A stretch of DNA of 64,000 nt. Origin: an uncultured SAR116 cluster alpha proteobacterium (GTDB lineage Bacteria > Pseudomonadota > Alphaproteobacteria > Puniceispirillales > Puniceispirillaceae). Below the pieces are notes generated by a model that saw nothing but the letters and a program-made list of their open reading frames with translations, was not told the origin of the DNA and did no database searches. Both the position numbers and the translations under genes were made by a program. The stretch lies in contig CACJUX010000006.1 in assembly GCA_902596655.1 (NCBI GenBank), positions 1 through 64,000 on the forward strand, given 5' to 3'. This document shows positions 1 through 8,141 of this stretch, one piece after another (the first letter of the stretch is position 1; each line of letters opens with the position of its first letter).

Positions 1-312
1 CAGCGCGTGGCCCTCCTCGACGCACAAAAACTTGGTGTTGGCATTTCGGTCTTTTTCGCTGTGCGCACTGATCTGCACAATGCCGACTTGCTGTACCAAC
101 TTGCCATGATGGTCTCGGCGATGCCTGAAGTTGTCGAATTCTACCGGATGAGTGATAAGGTAGATTATATGCTGCGCGTTGTAGTCGCCGACATTGCCGC
201 CTATGACGCCCTTTATCGCAAGCTGATTTCCAATGTTGAGCTGACCGATGTCAATTCATCCCTTGCTATGGAGCAGATCAAATTCAACACCGCCCTGCCG
301 CTCTTGGCATAG
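1..312 (+). CDS. Lrp/AsnC-family transcriptional regulator, C-terminal part (5' end outside window)
   Basis: The reading frame is open from the first base, so the N-terminal helix-turn-helix lies upstream of the window. The roughly 104 visible residues match the ligand-binding RAM/AsnC domain of Lrp-type regulators: alternating strands and helices, a segment like MPEVVEFYRMSDKVDYML, and the usual end of the family with NTALPL just before the stop. Such proteins are octameric or dimeric regulators that bind amino acids. The effector cannot be told from this domain. The glycosyltransferase gene begins about 20 bases downstream, so the two may be cotranscribed. Family assignment is firm; the target genes are unknown. 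Confidence 0.85.
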   Translation, partial: QRVALLDAQKLGVGISVFFAVRTDLHNADLLYQLAMMVSAMPEVVEFYRMSDKVDYMLRVVVADIAAYDALYRKLISNVELTDVNSSLAMEQIKFNTALPLLA

Positions 313-331
313 GATGCTGCCGGGGATGGAA

Positions 332-1474
332 ATGCCAGTTGACATGGCAGCGGATTGTTTTGTTTTTCGTGACAAACTGCTTCTGCCCTCTGAGGGGTTC
401 ATCCTCAACCATTACACGGCATTTGATACTTTACGACCGGTCTACCTTGCCAATCAATTTGGTTGGCGAGCGACTGAACTATCTGGGCGGCAGATCGTTA
501 CTGCTCCGTCCGTTCTTGCGCGTTTTGCCTTCAAACAGTTTGGCAAAGGAATTGACCCAGCGCGGTTCTGCGATGTGGCTGGTCGAGCGCCGGGTGTGAT
601 GCATGCTCATTTCGGACGAGGTGGGGCGCTGGCCTTGCCGCTTGCCCGAGCGCTAAATATTCCGCTGTTCGTCACATTTCATGGTGGTGATGCCACCAAG
701 CAGACGCATCAGCGCCGCCGGCTGGTGCCATCCATTTATCAACGCCGTCTGGCCAAAATGCATGATTATGTCGGAGCCTATCTTTGCGTTTCTGATTTTG
801 TTGCAGACCGGCTGCGGGCACAGGGGTTTCCGCAAGCAAAGCTGCGCACCCATTACATCGGTATCCCCCTGACGGAGATAGTAGCGCCTACAGCCCGCCC
901 CGCTAACGCGCCGCTATTATTTGTCGGCCGGTTCGTCGAAAAAAAGGGTATCGATACAGTGCTGAAGGCGATGCGGCTTGTTGACGCCAGTAATCCAGCT
1001 ATCCGCCTTGAGATCGCTGGAAGTGGGCCGCTTGAGCGTAAGCTCCGCGCACAGGCTGCAGGTCTGCCAGCTGTTAAATTTCTCGGATGGCAAACGTCGG
1101 ACCAGCTTGCCGCGCGTCTTGCAATGTGCAGCGCGTTGGTCGTCCCCAGTCAGCAGGCGGCCAATGGTGATTGCGAGGGGCTGCCGACAGTGGTGCTGGA
1201 AGCGCTTCGTGCTGGTGTGCCGGTGGTGGCAACACGCCATGCCGGCATTCCTGAAATCATTACTGATAATGAGACTGGCCTGTTGGTTGATGAGCGCGAT
1301 CCGGCCGCCCTTGCCGCGGCAATTTTGCGGCATTATGGTATGGGTGATAAGGCACAGAGGCTGGTCAGCGCTGGCCAGAAACGGCTTCGAGCCGATTTTG
1401 ATGCGGCGCAGCAATCACAGCGCCTGCAGCAGATCTTTCTTGAAGCTTTACCGGTGGAAATCTCACGGCATTAG
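332..1474 (+). CDS. Glycosyltransferase family 4 (GT-B fold)
   Basis: A protein of about 380 residues with the GT4 layout. The N-terminal half has a substrate-side Rossmann fold with HAHFGRGGALALPLA and FVTFHGGD. The C-terminal half has the sugar-nucleotide part, opening with LLFVGRFVEKKGIDTVLKA and containing EGLPTVVLEALRAGVPVVAT, the E-x7-E motif of retaining GT4 enzymes. Several ATGs lie in frame (314, 326, 332, 344). I chose 332 because GGGG at 322-325 sits at proper distance. The acceptor and donor are unknown. It stands apart from the large glycan locus near 37 kb. Its stop codon overlaps the convergent betB stop (CTAA/TTAG at 1471-1474). Confidence 0.85.
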   Translation: MPVDMAADCFVFRDKLLLPSEGFILNHYTAFDTLRPVYLANQFGWRATELSGRQIVTAPSVLARFAFKQFGKGIDPARFCDVAGRAPGVMHAHFGRGGALALPLARALNIPLFVTFHGGDATKQTHQRRRLVPSIYQRRLAKMHDYVGAYLCVSDFVADRLRAQGFPQAKLRTHYIGIPLTEIVAPTARPANAPLLFVGRFVEKKGIDTVLKAMRLVDASNPAIRLEIAGSGPLERKLRAQAAGLPAVKFLGWQTSDQLAARLAMCSALVVPSQQAANGDCEGLPTVVLEALRAGVPVVATRHAGIPEIITDNETGLLVDERDPAALAAAILRHYGMGDKAQRLVSAGQKRLRADFDAAQQSQRLQQIFLEALPVEISRH

Positions 1475-2901
1475 AGCTGCACATATGTTGTTTTGACCTC
1501 GCTGTAGGCGTCCAGCGAATATTGGCTGTTTTCTCGGCCAAATCCGGAGTGCTTTACCCCGCCAAAAGGAAGGCCGGGTGGCAGCAGATTATAAGTGTTA
1601 ATCCACACATTGCCGCTTTCCAGCTGGGCGGCAACCCGATGGCCACGCGACAGATCCTGCGTCATCAATCCGGCACCAAGGCCAAAGTCGGTAGCATTAG
1701 CCCGACGGATCGCCTCTGCCTCGTCGGCGAATGTTAGCACCGACATCACCGGCCCAAAAATTTCCTCACGAACAACGCGCATATCATCGTGGCACCCAGT
1801 CAGGATAGTTGGTTCCATGAAATATCCATTCTCAAACCCCTGTGGGTGAATCCGGTGTCCGCCTGTTGCAAGCTTTGCGCCCTCGGCAATGCCGATCTGG
1901 ACATAGTCCAAAACCTTGTCCAGATGCGGAGCGGAAATCAGCGCCCCCATATCGACATCTTTGGCCATTGGGTCGCCAACAGTCATCGCCTCGGCCTTGT
2001 CTACCATCGCGGCGATGAAGTCTGTGGCAATGCTGTCCTCGACAAATATACGTGTTGCGTTTGAACATACTTCACCGGCGGTATAGAAATTGGCGTCCAA
2101 TGCCGTCTGCACTGCCATATCAAAATCCGCATCGGCAAAGACAATCAGCGGTGATTTTCCACCCAGTTCCAGAGTTACTTTCTTCAGGCCCTTTGCCGAC
2201 TGCGCCATGATTTGCTTGCCGGTCTCGACGCCACCGGTCAATGATATCTTGGCAATGCCGGGATGTTCGCAGATTGCCTGGCCGATTTGGTGGTCGCCGT
2301 GGATCACCTGGAACAATCCCAACGGTAGGCCAGCCTCGGTGAAAAGCTCGGCAATACGGTTTCCAGAAAGTGGTGTCATTTCCGAAGGTTTGAGAATGAA
2401 CGCGTTTCCCGCGGCCAGTGCCGGAGCGGCTTTCCAACAAGCGATTTGCACCGGATAATTCCATGCGCCGATGCCGGCGCATACACCAAGCGGCACTCGC
2501 TCGCTATATGCAATGGCCTCGCCAAAGCGGTGCATGTCTCCGCTATCGGTCTGTGCTAGCGCGGCAAAGTAGGCCAACGCATCCGACCCGCTTGGCACAT
2601 CGGCGCTTACTGCCTCTCCAAAACATTTACCGACATCCATCACTTCGAGGCGGGCCAGCTCATTATTTTTTGCGCGCATCAGGCTGGCGGCACGCTGCAG
2701 GATTTTACCGCGCTGTCCAGCCTCAAATGCGGCCCAACTGCGTTGTGCCTTGCTAGCGATGGAAACCGCTTCATCGAGCATTTTGTTGGTGGCCGGCTCG
2801 ACCTTTGCGATTACCTCGCCGGTTGCGGCATAGAATTTGTCTATTGGTGGTTGGTTGCTTGACCGACTCCTACCGCCGATATAGGACTGACAGATCTGCA
2901 T
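1471..2901 (-). CDS. betB: Betaine-aldehyde dehydrogenase
   Basis: An aldehyde dehydrogenase of 476 residues that would oxidise betaine aldehyde to glycine betaine with NAD(P)+. Visible family features are the WNYP segment (about 147-150), the general-base glutamate in VTLELGGKSP (E245) and the catalytic cysteine in AGEVCSNATRIFV (C279). The latter environment is typical of BetB. The C-terminal segment LPFGGVKHSGFGREN is also standard. The frame continues upstream, but the ATG at 2901, with GGAG 10 bases before it, gives a normal family length. It is divergent from the class II aldolase gene. The nearby betaine-type ABC importer and carnitine operon support the role. Exact substrate preference cannot be read from sequence alone. 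Confidence 0.88.
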   Translation of the reverse strand: MQICQSYIGGRSRSSNQPPIDKFYAATGEVIAKVEPATNKMLDEAVSIASKAQRSWAAFEAGQRGKILQRAASLMRAKNNELARLEVMDVGKCFGEAVSADVPSGSDALAYFAALAQTDSGDMHRFGEAIAYSERVPLGVCAGIGAWNYPVQIACWKAAPALAAGNAFILKPSEMTPLSGNRIAELFTEAGLPLGLFQVIHGDHQIGQAICEHPGIAKISLTGGVETGKQIMAQSAKGLKKVTLELGGKSPLIVFADADFDMAVQTALDANFYTAGEVCSNATRIFVEDSIATDFIAAMVDKAEAMTVGDPMAKDVDMGALISAPHLDKVLDYVQIGIAEGAKLATGGHRIHPQGFENGYFMEPTILTGCHDDMRVVREEIFGPVMSVLTFADEAEAIRRANATDFGLGAGLMTQDLSRGHRVAAQLESGNVWINTYNLLPPGLPFGGVKHSGFGRENSQYSLDAYSEVKTTYVQL

Positions 2902-3055
2902 GATTAGGTAACTCCAGATTATAGGTTTAGTCACCATACCTATGCTGTCGTCCCTGCGTATAGGGGTAAAAACCAATTGCCAATAAGCGGTCTCCTGCGG
3001 CATTTTCGTTACACCTTTTTCGGAGTTGGAAAACATCAAAGGGAGGAGCTGAAAC

Positions 3056-3790
3056 ATGTCTGAGATCATAATTGACCGTGACGAGGCGCGCCGGGATCTG
3101 GCGGCAATCTTCCGCTGGACTGCGCGTGAGAACATGCATGAGGGCGTTGCCAATCACTTTTCCTATGCGATCTCCGATGATGGACAGAGGTTTCTAATGA
3201 ACCCTTTTGGCCGGCATTTTTCTAAAATGCGGGCAAGCGACCTGATCGAGATTGATGCTGCACAATATCCGTCCGAACTGCGCGGACAAATCGATCCAAC
3301 CGCCTGGGCTATTCACAGTGCCATGCATCGAAATAACCCGCAGGCACGCTGCATTGTCCACCTACACACTCATTACGCGACGGCGCTCAGCGCTCTAAAA
3401 TCACCGACACTGCCAGCCATTGACCAGACTAGTTGCCGGTTTCACAACCGCGTTGCCATTGATCTGGGATTTGACGGTATGGGTCTTGGCGATGAGGCCG
3501 AGCGCTTGTCGAAGCTGCTTGGTAATAAGATGATGATGATGATGGGCAATCATGGTTTTCTGACCGTTGCTGATACACCGGCTCTAGCTTTTGATCTTGC
3601 CTATCATTTTGAGCGTGGTTGCCGAACCTATATGACAGCTCTTGCCACAGGGCAGGAAATGTCTGTGCTGCCTGATGATGTTGCTGAGAAAACGGCGCAG
3701 CAATTCGAGAATTACGAGGGTGGCGCAGCTACGTTCATGCTTGCGATTCGCAGCATTCTGGATGGTGAGGAACCGGATTATCGTCATTGA
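3056..3790 (+). CDS. Class II aldolase/adducin-family protein
   Basis: A 244-residue member of the class II aldolase family, whose enzymes are zinc-dependent aldolases, epimerases or decarboxylases. The zinc site is visible as HLHTHYATAL (H102, H104), with a further histidine in MGNHGFL near residue 164. Adducin-type stretches such as ANHFSYAIS near the N terminus are also present. A strong ribosome site GGGAGGAG precedes the ATG. The natural substrate is not evident. Members near betaine or purine genes are common but not functionally proven. A run of five methionine codons (ATGATGATGATGATG) lies just before the GNHGF motif. It is transcribed divergently from betB across a 154-base region. 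Confidence 0.82.
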   Translation: MSEIIIDRDEARRDLAAIFRWTARENMHEGVANHFSYAISDDGQRFLMNPFGRHFSKMRASDLIEIDAAQYPSELRGQIDPTAWAIHSAMHRNNPQARCIVHLHTHYATALSALKSPTLPAIDQTSCRFHNRVAIDLGFDGMGLGDEAERLSKLLGNKMMMMMGNHGFLTVADTPALAFDLAYHFERGCRTYMTALATGQEMSVLPDDVAEKTAQQFENYEGGAATFMLAIRSILDGEEPDYRH

Positions 3791-4065
3791 GGCATCTGCT
3801 CGGTACGGCGCTGTGAAGTCGTCAGCCGCTATTGGCTGGTTGCTTTAATGTCAGCCAATGGTAGCGTGTCAATACGATTAGTTTGCTTTTTTAAGAACCC
3901 GCGTTAGTAACCAAAGTGAATTGAGACATTCTTGTAATGTCCAACTTGACCCGGCTCAGTTGCTGGGGCAACCTTATAATTAATTTAGAGCGAGCCCCCA
4001 GGCCATTAATTGCGCTGTGGGCCTGTGAAAACGTCAGCTAAAAAATTAATGGGAGGAAAACTCTA
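3791..4065 (+). promoter_or_regulatory. Upstream region of the betaine-type ABC operon
   Basis: A 275-base gene-free stretch before the binding-protein gene. It contains TATAAT at 3975-3980 as a likely -10 box. The only good -35 look-alike, TTGACC at 3946-3951, is 23 bases away, longer than normal, so the promoter may need an activator. Two short inverted repeats are visible: GTTGC/GCAAC (3959-3963 and 3968-3972), next to the -10, and CAGGCC/GGCCTG (3999-4004 and 4020-4025) in the presumed leader. A strong ribosome site GGGAGGA lies about 10 bases before the ATG. Assignment of the exact start site is inference. Confidence 0.35.
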
Positions 4066-5082
4066 ATGAAAAAACTTCTTACCGCGGCGGCCATCGCTGG
4101 CGCAGCTGCCTTTGGAATGGTAGGTCAGGCATCGGCCGATGGTCATGCCTGTGGTTCAATGACAATGGCCGAGATGAATTGGGCGTCTGCTGAACTAATG
4201 GCTAACGTGGATAAAATTATCCTTGAAGAAGGTTATGGCTGTGAAGTCGAGTTGGTTTCAGGTGCCACAATGACAACGTTTGCATCTATGAATGAAAAAG
4301 GTCAACCAGATGTTGCTGGTGAGCTCTGGATAAATGCTGTGCGTGAGCCACTGTTTAAGGCGATGGATGAGGGGCGTCTGATGTCTGCCGTGAAGGGCCC
4401 AATTACTCAGCTGGGTGAAGGTTGGTGGATTCCACCACACACCGCAGAAAAGCACCCAGAAATTGTCAATGATGTAAATGCTCTGCTTTCTAGGCCAGAT
4501 CTCTTTCCACACCCTGAAGATCCATCGAAAGGGGCTTTTGTTGGATGCCCTGCTGGATGGGGATGCCAACTTTCTAATGCTAATCTGTTTCGCGCCTTTG
4601 ATATGGAAGCTAAGGGATGGCTGCTAATTGATCCAGGTTCCGCTGCTGGCCTTGACGGTTCGATGGCTAAAGCTGCCGAGCGAGGCGAAAATTGGCTTGG
4701 CTATTATTGGTCTCCGACAGCGTTGATTGGTAAATATGGAATGGTTCCAGTTTCTATGGGCGAATGGGGTGGACCTGAAAATTGGGATGGCTGTATTGTT
4801 AAGCCTGAACAGGAATGTTCCGATCCAAAACCCTCTTCATGGACAGAATCAGAGGTGCACACCGTAGTAACAACTGATTTCCAAAAGCGTGGAGGTCCCG
4901 CCGTGGAATATTTGAGTAAGCGAATTTTCCCTGGCCCAATTATGAATGGTATGTTGGTTTTCATGGCTGATGAGCAAGCAGGTGGTGGCGATGCTGCTAT
5001 AGAGTTTTTAATCCGACATGAGGACCTCTGGTCAAGCTGGGTCTCGGCAGACGCTGCTGCGAAAATCAAGGCTGCTCTTTAA
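4066..5082 (+). CDS. Periplasmic binding protein of a glycine-betaine/carnitine/choline-type ABC importer (ProX/OpuAC family)
   Basis: A 338-residue secreted protein with a clear signal peptide (KK, hydrophobic stretch, AXA-type cleavage near residue 24, ASA-DGH). The mature part follows the OpuAC/ProX substrate-binding fold (for example MNWASAELMANVDKIILEE near the start and GELWINAVREPL). It has several tryptophans suited to a cation-pi cage for a trimethylammonium group, and several cysteines. It is the first gene of a binding protein-permease-ATPase operon. A strong hairpin follows it, which would let it be made in excess over the membrane parts. Next to betB and the carnitine operon, carnitine, butyrobetaine, choline or betaine are the likely ligands. 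Which one is not determined. Confidence 0.88.
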   Translation: MKKLLTAAAIAGAAAFGMVGQASADGHACGSMTMAEMNWASAELMANVDKIILEEGYGCEVELVSGATMTTFASMNEKGQPDVAGELWINAVREPLFKAMDEGRLMSAVKGPITQLGEGWWIPPHTAEKHPEIVNDVNALLSRPDLFPHPEDPSKGAFVGCPAGWGCQLSNANLFRAFDMEAKGWLLIDPGSAAGLDGSMAKAAERGENWLGYYWSPTALIGKYGMVPVSMGEWGGPENWDGCIVKPEQECSDPKPSSWTESEVHTVVTTDFQKRGGPAVEYLSKRIFPGPIMNGMLVFMADEQAGGGDAAIEFLIRHEDLWSSWVSADAAAKIKAAL

Positions 5083-5105
5083 GGCTTGTATGTAAATCAG
5101 TCTTC

Positions 5106-5133
5106 AGCCTGCCAAACAAATGTTTGGCAGGCT
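5106..5133 (+). terminator. Intra-operon hairpin/attenuator after the binding-protein gene
   Basis: A perfect 12-bp inverted repeat (AGCCTGCCAAAC, loop AAAT, GTTTGGCAGGCT) followed by a T-rich stretch, GTTTATTTGTTATTATTT. It lies 24 bases after the binding-protein stop and 40 bases before the permease ATG. It would work as a partial intrinsic terminator or as an mRNA 3' stabiliser. Both fit the usual need for more binding protein than permease. Confidence 0.8.
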
Positions 5134-5173
5134 GTTTATTTGTTATTATTTCAAGAAGTCCAGCGAGGATATC

Positions 5174-6064
5174 ATGGAGTTTTTTACAGAATTTCCAGAA
5201 ATGGGAAGGCAGGATTTAAGGGATTTCAAAAAGGGAATTGATGCTTCGTTTCGTGAATTTTCTAGAACCTATGGAGAAGGAATAGAGAACTTTTTTGAGC
5301 CTTTATTGTGGTTCCTTGTCTGGTTGGAAAAACTTTTAATAAATGCACCTTGGCCCATTGTAATAATTGTTATTTGTGCTCTAGCCTGGCTTGGCTCCCG
5401 CAGTTGGAAAATCGTCCTTGGAACAGCAGTTGCGTTCTTAGTAATCGGTTATTTTGGGATGTGGGAAGATACGATGTCTACGTTGGCGATTATTTCTGTT
5501 GCCACGTTACTTTGTATTATTTTGGGTATTCCACTTGGCGTTTTAATGGCGCGATCTCTACGTGTGCAGTCAGCTGTCACACCAGTTCTTGATATTATGC
5601 AAACTATCCCAAGTTTTGTATATTTGATACCGGTGGTTATGCTTCTTGGCATTGGCAAAGTGCCTGGACTGATCGCTGTTTGTATCTACGCAATTCCACC
5701 GATTGTCCGTCTGACAAACCTTGGCATTCGCTTGGTTGACAAGGAAGTTTTGGAGGCCGCTGATGCTTTTGGTGCTGATTACAAACAGCGTCTATTTGGC
5801 GTGCAAATTCCTCTGGCATTGCCCAATATCTTTGCTGGCGTGAACCAGACGATTATGATGTCATTGGCGATGGTGGTGATCGCTTCAATGATTGGAGTAA
5901 AAGGCTTGGGACTGCCCGTGTTGCGGGCTATTTCAAATCAATATCTGGCTCTTGGCCTCTTAAATGGACTGGCGATTGTCACTCTAGCAATCATTTTTGA
6001 CCGTGTGTCACAAGAATATGGACGACGTTTGCAAGCCCACAAGCATGGGGGCGATAATGGCTGA
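5174..6064 (+). CDS. ABC permease, glycine-betaine/proline-type (ProW/OpuAB family)
   Basis: An inner-membrane permease of 296 residues. A charged N-terminal region of about 50 residues is followed by some six or seven hydrophobic helices, starting at WFLVWLEKLL and APWPIVIIVICALAWLG. The EAA loop, which docks on the ATPase, reads EAADAFGADYKQRLFGVQIP. The ATG at 5174 is preceded by AGCGAGG and gives a family-like start. Its end overlaps the ATPase gene by 8 bases, indicating translational coupling. It completes an importer with the products of the genes on either side. Confidence 0.9.
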   Translation: MEFFTEFPEMGRQDLRDFKKGIDASFREFSRTYGEGIENFFEPLLWFLVWLEKLLINAPWPIVIIVICALAWLGSRSWKIVLGTAVAFLVIGYFGMWEDTMSTLAIISVATLLCIILGIPLGVLMARSLRVQSAVTPVLDIMQTIPSFVYLIPVVMLLGIGKVPGLIAVCIYAIPPIVRLTNLGIRLVDKEVLEAADAFGADYKQRLFGVQIPLALPNIFAGVNQTIMMSLAMVVIASMIGVKGLGLPVLRAISNQYLALGLLNGLAIVTLAIIFDRVSQEYGRRLQAHKHGGDNG

Positions 6065-7103
6065 AATAAAAATTAGGATCAAAAATCTTTACAAGATTTT
6101 TGGAGACAGTCCAACTACCGCCATGCAGCATGTAAAGGACGGTGCAACCAAGCAAAGTTTACTTGACGACTATGGACATGTTTTGGGTCTCAAAGATATC
6201 AATCTAGATATTCCTGAGAAAAAAATTCAGGTGGTGATGGGATTATCAGGATCTGGTAAGTCAACTTTGATCAGGCATATAAATCGACTGATTGAGCCAA
6301 CTGAGGGCCAAGTCATTGTCGATGGTGAGAATGTGCTTGCAATGTCACAAGATGAATTACGAGATTTTCGTCGCCACAAATCATCGATGGTTTTTCAGAA
6401 ATTTGCCTTATTGCCACACCGAACTGTGGCTCAAAATGCGGCCTATGGACTAACTATCCAAGGTATTTCCGAGGGCGAAGCTCAAGATCGCGCCCAACGC
6501 TGGATTGATAGGGTCGGTTTAGGAGGGTTTGAAAATCATTTTCCTGCACAGCTTTCTGGAGGAATGCAACAGCGTGTCGGTCTTGCAAGAGCTCTAGCAA
6601 CGGATGCCGAAATTTTGTTGATGGATGAGGCCTTTTCGGCGCTTGATCCACTGATCCGTACAGATATGCAGGATATTCTTCTCGATTTGCAATCAGAGCT
6701 TCACAAGACAATTGTTTTCATAACACATGATCTCGATGAAGCTTTGCGAATTGGTGACCAGATTGCAATTCTGAGAGATGGTGAGTCAATTCAGCAAGGC
6801 GACCCTCAGGATATTATTTTACGGCCCGCAGACGATTATATCTCAGATTTTATAAAGGATATAAATCGTGGAAGGGTTTTAAAGGTTCGTTCTGTAATGA
6901 CGAATGCCAAACGGGCTGCTGGGCCAAAACTATCAATGGATACGGCGTTGGAGGATGCATTGCAGGCATTAGCATCATCAAGCAAAGGTTCGGGTGCGGT
7001 TGTTGATGGTAGTGGTAAGACCGTCGGAAAAATTGAGATGAAGGCGGCGATTACAGCCATTGCCCGTCCAGATAGATCTGGCGTTACCCCTCGCTACAAA
7101 TAA
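6057..7103 (+). CDS. ABC importer ATPase, glycine-betaine/proline-type (ProV/OpuAA family)
   Basis: A cytoplasmic ATPase of 348 residues. Visible motifs in order: Walker A GLSGSGKST, Q-loop MVFQKFALLPHRTV, ABC signature LSGGMQQRVGLARAL, Walker B ILLMDEAFSALDP and the H-loop ITHDLDEA. The N terminus carries the family's longer lead-in (YKIFGDSP...) seen in ProV rather than the short start of most importers. After the nucleotide-binding domain there is a C-terminal extension of about 65 residues (from VRSVMTNAKR). It resembles a single reduced CBS-type segment, shorter than the tandem CBS pair of the osmosensing OpuAA. This suggests substrate uptake for catabolism rather than strict osmoregulation (inference). 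It overlaps the permease gene by 8 bases. Confidence 0.9.
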   Translation: MAEIKIRIKNLYKIFGDSPTTAMQHVKDGATKQSLLDDYGHVLGLKDINLDIPEKKIQVVMGLSGSGKSTLIRHINRLIEPTEGQVIVDGENVLAMSQDELRDFRRHKSSMVFQKFALLPHRTVAQNAAYGLTIQGISEGEAQDRAQRWIDRVGLGGFENHFPAQLSGGMQQRVGLARALATDAEILLMDEAFSALDPLIRTDMQDILLDLQSELHKTIVFITHDLDEALRIGDQIAILRDGESIQQGDPQDIILRPADDYISDFIKDINRGRVLKVRSVMTNAKRAAGPKLSMDTALEDALQALASSSKGSGAVVDGSGKTVGKIEMKAAITAIARPDRSGVTPRYK

Positions 7104-7128
7104 TTGAAAAAACATTTTGGGTGGTAAC

Positions 7129-8127
7129 ATGACTGAATTTACCGAATTAACCCTGGAGCAAATTTCAGCTCTTATTAATGAGGTGATGATCGCTAATGGC
7201 TGTGACGATGCGAACGCCGCAGCCCTTGCCGATATTATGACCCGGGCAGAACGTGATGGTTCTCATTCGCATGGCTTGTTCCGAGTGCCAGGCTATGTCA
7301 AGGCATTGCGCTCTGGCAAGGTAGATGGCAAAGCAAAGCCAGTGGTTGCCAAAAAGACGCCCGCTATCATTCATGTCGATGGCAGGGGCTGTTTTGCCCC
7401 TCTGGCCCAGGCGGTTGGGCTACCTGTTCTTGCCGAGGCCACGGCTGAGATCGGGGTCGCAGCGCTATCACTCACAGGGATTCACCATTTTGCGGCGCTC
7501 TGGCCAGAGACCGAATATCTGGCGGATCGTGGCCTCGTCGGCATTGCTTGCACGGCCTATATGCCGATGGTTGCGCCAGCCGGGTCAAAGGCTGCGCTTT
7601 TTGGCACTAACCCTATTTCCTTTGCCTGGCCACGTCCGGGAAAGACGCCGGTCTGCTATGACATGGCAACTGCTGCTATGGCGATGGGTGACGTGCAGAT
7701 TGCGGCGCGTGATGGAAAAAGCGTTCCACTGGGAACAGGCCTTGATGCCGATGGCAATCCAAGCACCGATCCGGCAGCCATCGCTAAAGGCGTGCTTTTA
7801 CCCTTTGGTGGTTACAAGGGTTCGGCAATTGCCATGATGGTTGAGTTGCTGGCGGCTGGCCTGACGAGCGAGCAGTTCAGCTTTGAGGCAAGAGAAAATG
7901 ACAATGGTGACGGTGGCCCGCCGCGTGGTGGCGAGATGGTGATTGGCCTGTCCCCAGATCTGATTGCTGGTGATGGCTGGCAGGAGCATGTCGAGCGCTT
8001 CATGGATCGTCTTAGAGCTCTGGAGGGTGTACGCATTCCGGGTGAACGCCGTCATAAAAACCGCCTTGATACCGGACCGCGCGAGATCAATGCGACCCTG
8101 ATTGAGACCATCACTGCGCTGAAATAG
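7129..8127 (+). CDS. Ldh2-family oxidoreductase, resembling delta1-pyrroline/piperideine-2-carboxylate reductase
   Basis: A 332-residue NAD(P)H-dependent reductase of the malate/L-lactate dehydrogenase (YlbC/Ldh2) family. Family marks are SHSHGLFRVPGYV near residue 45, LFGTNPISFAWP mid-protein and LLPFGGYKGSAIAMMVELL. The segment HHFAALWPETE and the overall pattern recall DpkA-type imine reductases more than malate dehydrogenases. Ureidoglycolate or sulfolactate dehydrogenase roles in the same family remain possible. It begins 25 bases after the importer ATPase gene and is probably cotranscribed. A link to quaternary-amine or proline-betaine breakdown is conceivable but unproven. Confidence 0.75.
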   Translation: MTEFTELTLEQISALINEVMIANGCDDANAAALADIMTRAERDGSHSHGLFRVPGYVKALRSGKVDGKAKPVVAKKTPAIIHVDGRGCFAPLAQAVGLPVLAEATAEIGVAALSLTGIHHFAALWPETEYLADRGLVGIACTAYMPMVAPAGSKAALFGTNPISFAWPRPGKTPVCYDMATAAMAMGDVQIAARDGKSVPLGTGLDADGNPSTDPAAIAKGVLLPFGGYKGSAIAMMVELLAAGLTSEQFSFEARENDNGDGGPPRGGEMVIGLSPDLIAGDGWQEHVERFMDRLRALEGVRIPGERRHKNRLDTGPREINATLIETITALK

Positions 8128-8141
8128 CTGACTGCCCTTGC

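Noticed and set aside
917-1414. Long open frame on the minus strand inside the glycosyltransferase gene
   Set aside because: It lies opposite a well-conserved GT4 domain and has no family features; treated as a shadow.
3530-3546. ATG repeat run in the aldolase gene as a possible phase-variable tract
   Set aside because: It is a trinucleotide repeat, so copy changes would not shift the frame; it only adds methionines.
3857-3868. A second ops-like string (AATGGTAGCGTG) upstream of the ABC importer
   Set aside because: It matches only 9 of 12 bases, lies 200 bases from the gene and in a short operon that would not need antitermination; probably chance.
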